This document shows positions 44,069 through 46,833 of a stretch of 46,833 nucleotides of DNA, piece after piece. The notes beneath the pieces were generated by a model. It was not told the DNA's origin and searched no databases. It saw nothing but the letters and a program-made list of their open reading frames with translations. Every line of letters starts with the position of its first letter. Within the stretch, counting starts at the first letter, position 1. Made by a program: the position numbers and the translations under genes. This DNA comes from Rhodoplanes sp. (GTDB lineage Bacteria; Pseudomonadota; Alphaproteobacteria; Rhizobiales; Xanthobacteraceae): the NCBI RefSeq assembly GCF_013377085.1, contig NZ_JACAAX010000051.1, positions 1-46,833 of the forward strand, written 5' to 3'.

Positions 44069-44099
44069 TTGACAAGCGCAGTTGTCAATCTCACCTTAC
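44069..44099 (+). promoter_or_regulatory. Promoter/operator of the second PAS-LuxR gene
   Basis: TTGACA (44069-44074), 8 bases, TGTCAA (44083-44088), then CCTTAC at 44094-44099. Perfect arms, extended to ATTGACA/TGTCAAT. The hexamer starts 25 bases after the first T of the dyad, as in the other two sites. The gene starts 46 bases further on. Confidence 0.75.
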
Positions 44100-44144
44100 G
44101 GTCGGGCTGAACCAACCCGGTTGCAGTCCCGCGGGGGACCCGCA

Positions 44145-44939
44145 ATGCAGATAGCCCTGGCACGGTTCGAGACGTTGCGCGCGCTCGCCGTCAACGTCAC
44201 CGTGCTCGATCCGGACGGCACCATCGTCGAGACCAACGCCACCTGGCGGGACCCCAGCCCCGCCAACGGGGCGACGTTGCCGGATGGCGGGCGCGGCCTC
44301 AATTACCTGTCGCTCTGCCCGCCCGAGCGGGCGCGCCAGCTCGAGGCGCTGATCGAGGGCCATTGCGACCTGTTCACCTGCGTCTATGCCTGCAGGTCCG
44401 CGCGCGACACGCGCTGGATGCTGCTGGTCGCGGTCCCGCTCGACGACACCAGGCCGCGCGGCGTCACGCTCCTGCACGTGAACCTGTCGGGGCTGTTGCC
44501 CTTCGACATCGCCCGCGAGGGCTTGCGGGCCCTGCACGCGCCCGAGGCTGTTCCGGCCCCGACGCTCGACGCCATCGTTCACACCATCGAGGACACCATC
44601 GCGCGCTCGATGGGCCAGGGTCGATCGGCGGCAGGCCCGGGCGCCGTCGCGGGGCCGGTGGCGGCCGCGGGAGCGGGCACCGCAGCGGACGCGACCGCGG
44701 AGCGGTGCGCCGAGGCCGGGTCGGAGCCGGTGTCGATCGTCGATCAGTTCCCGAAGCGCCAGCGCCAGGTGTTCCGGCTGCTCGGCGAGGGGCGCAGCAA
44801 CGGCGAGATCGCCGCGGCGCTCGGCATCTCGGCCAACACCGCGAAGCTGCATGTGGCGGCGGTGCTGCGCCGGCTCGGCCTCGACAACCGCATGCAGGCC
44901 GTGGCGCTCGCCGCCCGCGTCACCGGCGAGCCGAGCTGA
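44145..44939 (+). CDS. PAS-LuxR transcriptional regulator (copy 2)
   Basis: A 264-residue paralogue of the regulator at 43249. PAS region: VTVLDPDGTIVETNATW, LNYLSLCPPERARQLEALIEGHC, YACRSARDTRWMLLVAVPL. An Ala/Gly-rich linker (PGAVAGPVAAAGAGTAADATA) is longer than in copy 1. The GerE domain FPKRQRQVFRLLGEGRSNGEIAAALGISANTAKLHVAAVLRRLGL (read in parts) has almost the same recognition helix as copy 1, so both should bind the same site. The ATG at 44145 is chosen over an in-frame TTG at 44082, which lies inside the operator. The rpe gene converges 21 bases downstream. Confidence 0.87.
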   Translation: MQIALARFETLRALAVNVTVLDPDGTIVETNATWRDPSPANGATLPDGGRGLNYLSLCPPERARQLEALIEGHCDLFTCVYACRSARDTRWMLLVAVPLDDTRPRGVTLLHVNLSGLLPFDIAREGLRALHAPEAVPAPTLDAIVHTIEDTIARSMGQGRSAAGPGAVAGPVAAAGAGTAADATAERCAEAGSEPVSIVDQFPKRQRQVFRLLGEGRSNGEIAAALGISANTAKLHVAAVLRRLGLDNRMQAVALAARVTGEPS

Positions 44940-44960
44940 GTCGTTTGCGGGCGCCTTCGG

Positions 44961-45659
44961 TCACGCCATCTCGCCGCGCGCCGCCGCGGCGGCGGCCCGG
45001 ATCGCCGCGATGTTCTGCGCATAGGCCGCGGGTGTCCGGCCCTTGAACACGGCCGAGCCGGCGACCAGCACATTGGCGCCCGCCGCCGCGATCCGGCCGG
45101 CGTTCTCGGGGGTGACGCCGCCGTCCACCTCGATGTCGATTCGCCGGTCGCCGGCCATCGCCCGCAACCGATGGATCTTCTCCAGCGCGCCCGGGATGAA
45201 GGCCTGGCCGGCGAAGCCCGGATTGACCGACATCACCAGGATCAGGTCGACGTCGTCGATCAGGTGCTCGATGGCGGTCTCCGAGGTGCCGGGATTGAGC
45301 GTCACACCGGCCTTCTTGCCGAGCCGGCGGATCTCCTGGAGCGAGCGGTGCACGTGCGGGCCCGCCTCGACATGCACCGTGATGACGTCGGCGCCGGCCT
45401 TGGCGAACGCCTCGAGATAGGGGTCGCAGGGCGCGATCATCAGATGCACGTCGAAGGGCTTTTTGGTGTGCGGCCGCAACGCCTTCACGATGTCGGGTCC
45501 GATCGTGATGTTGGGCACGAAATGGCCGTCCATGACGTCGACATGGATCCAGTCGGCGCCGGCGGTGTCGATGGCGTGCACCTCCTCGCCGAGACGGGCG
45601 AAGTCGGCCGACAGGATGGACGGGGAAATCTTCAACGGGAGGAGAGGCGACCGGGACAT
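44961..45659 (-). CDS. rpe: Ribulose-phosphate 3-epimerase
   Basis: Interconverts ribulose 5-phosphate and xylulose 5-phosphate in the pentose phosphate pathway and the Calvin cycle. The 232 residues show [34 protein letters not shown] (metal-binding His-Asp), [22 protein letters not shown] and [13 protein letters not shown]. All catalytic Asp and metal His residues are present. In phototrophs it supports CO2 fixation; no other Calvin genes are in the window. Confidence 0.96.
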   Translation of the reverse strand: MSRSPLLPLKISPSILSADFARLGEEVHAIDTAGADWIHVDVMDGHFVPNITIGPDIVKALRPHTKKPFDVHLMIAPCDPYLEAFAKAGADVITVHVEAGPHVHRSLQEIRRLGKKAGVTLNPGTSETAIEHLIDDVDLILVMSVNPGFAGQAFIPGALEKIHRLRAMAGDRRIDIEVDGGVTPENAGRIAAAGANVLVAGSAVFKGRTPAAYAQNIAAIRAAAAAARGEMA

Positions 45660-45919
45660 GGGCTCACGCGGGTTCTGAAGCGATGAGCGGGTGTGCCGCA
45701 GATCGCCCCGGCGCTCAAGCGCCGCGCGTGCGGGGGAGGGGCTCGCCGGCGCAGGGCGGGCGCGCCGGATCGACCCGGCAGTTTATGCCCCGGACCCGCA
45801 GGGCGGGCAGCTTCTGCCGGCCGCAGGCGTGTCTGATCTGCTGAATTAAAAGAGAAATATCTTCGGCACGGCTCTTGCTCCTGGTCTTGTCGGATACGGT
45901 CTACCAGACGAGCCACGCC

Positions 45920-46471
45920 ATGATGCTCCTTGCCGGTTCGGCCCTGTCGGCCCTCGATGCTCTGAAATCGCTGCGGGATCTCGTGTCCCCCGGCTCGACG
46001 TCGTCGACCACCGCCACTACGGCGTTCGGGGTCTCCGACACGAGCAGCAGCACCGCCGCGTCGACCAGCTCGGCGCAGGGCACGAGCTCCACGGTGTCGC
46101 CTGACACCATGCGGGCGCTGCTCGCCCTGCAGGCCAAGAACGGCAGCGCCGGCAATCTCTCGTCGCAGCTCTTCGCCCGGCTCGACCGTGACGGCAACGG
46201 CCGCATCAGCAAGACCGAGTTCGACAAGGTGGCGTCGAGCCTCGGCAGCACAACCCAGACCAACTCGCTGTTCGATTCGCTCGACAGCGACGAGGACGGC
46301 GAGATCGGCGGCAACGAGCTGGATGCGGCGCTCAAGCGCCAGACCCTGCCCACGACCCAGACCGTGTCGGCCAATGCGAGCACCCAGGAGCTGTTCCAGC
46401 GCCTGCTGCAGCAGCAGACCAATATGCTCACAACGACGGCGACCGGCCAGACCATGGCCCGCGCGATCTGA
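45920..46471 (+). CDS. EF-hand calcium-binding protein
   Basis: A 183-residue protein with two EF-hand loops: DRDGNGRISKTEF and DSDEDGEIGGNEL, 12-residue Ca2+ sites with Asp/Asn ligands and the closing Glu. A Ser/Thr-rich linker comes before them and a Gln-rich coil after (LFQRLLQQQTNML). The N-terminus (MMLLAGSALSALDALKSL) is hydrophobic but not a clean signal peptide, so the location is uncertain; similar Ser/Thr-rich EF-hand proteins are often exported. ATG 45920 is chosen over an in-frame TTG at 45875. An AT-rich stretch near 45840-45860 could hold its promoter. Confidence 0.8.
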   Translation: MMLLAGSALSALDALKSLRDLVSPGSTSSTTATTAFGVSDTSSSTAASTSSAQGTSSTVSPDTMRALLALQAKNGSAGNLSSQLFARLDRDGNGRISKTEFDKVASSLGSTTQTNSLFDSLDSDEDGEIGGNELDAALKRQTLPTTQTVSANASTQELFQRLLQQQTNMLTTTATGQTMARAI

Positions 46472-46615
46472 TTCGCGAGCGGCGACGCTCGCTCGCCCCG
46501 CAACCGACCACCTTCACGCTCCGACTGTTGACGCGCCGAGGCCGCGCCGCGCCCGATGTCGGCGCGACGGGCTGCGCGTGTCGTCTCAGGCCGGATCCGG
46601 TCGATCCCTTCGGTG

Positions 46616-46754
46616 GTCATTCCGGGACGGCGTCCCCGGGTCCGGCCTTCGGCCGGCCCGAAGACACGCTCCGCGCCGACCCCGGAATCCAACCATGTCC
46701 TCAGCATCCGTCGCTGGATTCAGGGTTCGCACCGTCGGTTCGCCCCGGAATGAC
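46616..46754. repeat. Large palindromic intergenic repeat at the window end
   Basis: Outer ends GTCATTCCGGG and CCCGGAATGAC frame inner stems (GGCCGGCC region near 46650, CCCCGGAATCC and GGATTC near 46680-46725). It matches the GTCAT...ATGAC plan of 30017-30106. The bases from 46472 to 46615 and from 46755 to the window end contain no gene that I can support. Confidence 0.7.
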
Positions 46755-46833
46755 GGTTAACCGGTCAGCCGGATTTCGTCTCAGAGCCTGACTCGAAATT
46801 CGTCCTTTATCGACAGGGCCTGGCGAGGCGGCG

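Noticed and set aside
43194-44072. Alternative plus-strand gene overlapping the first PAS-LuxR gene
   Set aside because: Its product is almost all Arg, Ala and Gly, the mark of an off-frame reading of a GC-rich gene. The other frame carries the PAS and LuxR motifs.
44082-44144. TTG at 44082 as start of the second PAS-LuxR gene
   Set aside because: It lies inside the operator and before the predicted -10. The ATG at 44145 aligns with the start of the first copy.

Overview
The window is very GC-rich (well above 60% by eye) and almost fully coding. It comes from an alphaproteobacterium, most likely a purple non-sulfur phototroph of the Hyphomicrobiales (Rhodoplanes/Rhodopseudomonas-like; inference). 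The evidence is a pucBA light-harvesting pair, a RpoE-ChrR singlet-oxygen regulon, several Bug-type solute receptors and the gene order coaD - two cyclophilins - queA - tgt. I found no tRNA, rRNA, CRISPR array, insertion sequence or prophage.

Layout. 1-5.6 kb: end of an unknown gene, a LysE-type exporter, coaD, two peptidyl-prolyl isomerases, queA and tgt (queuosine), with palindromic intergenic repeats between them. 5.7-9.3 kb (minus): MmgE/PrpD protein between two Bug receptors. 9.5-16.3 kb: a divergent light-stress locus. The minus arm is a flavoprotein, a DUF1365 protein and a CFA-synthase-like methyltransferase; the plus arm is rpoE, chrR, a DUF1295 membrane protein and a second methyltransferase. 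Both arms start from matching TGATCC-N18-TA promoters, and the set fits furan fatty acid synthesis on membrane lipids. 16.7-18.8 kb: an unusual peptidoglycan hydrolase with a holin-like tail. 19.1-20.3 kb: a DUF2177 membrane protein with a third promoter of the same type, and folE. 20.3-21.2 kb: AEC carrier.

21.4-28.5 kb (minus): an apparent eight-gene operon (cupin, Bug receptor, short-chain dehydrogenase, livKGFHM) with an AraC-type regulator facing away from it. A 3' remnant of a class II aldolase gene lies just after livM, and an intact exported aldolase lies at the other end (30.1-31.0 kb), so the block is bracketed by related aldolase ends. 31-41.5 kb: mostly housekeeping and small membrane or hypothetical genes: DUF2934, GlsB, ferredoxin, DUF4334, EamA, DoxX, a Pro-rich exported protein, rpsD, murI, a DUF2235 hydrolase, brnTA and purB.

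41.7-44.9 kb is the most striking part. A pucBA pair closely resembling the LH2 of Phaeospirillum molischianum is followed by a broken PAS gene and two intact PAS-LuxR regulators. The same 20-bp dyad, TTGACA-N8-TGTCAA (one half-site base differs at puc), sits at the puc promoter and at both regulator promoters, each time with a C(A/C)TTAC hexamer starting 25 bp after the start of the dyad. This predicts a small, self-regulated circuit controlling antenna synthesis. The window ends with rpe, an EF-hand protein and another palindromic repeat.
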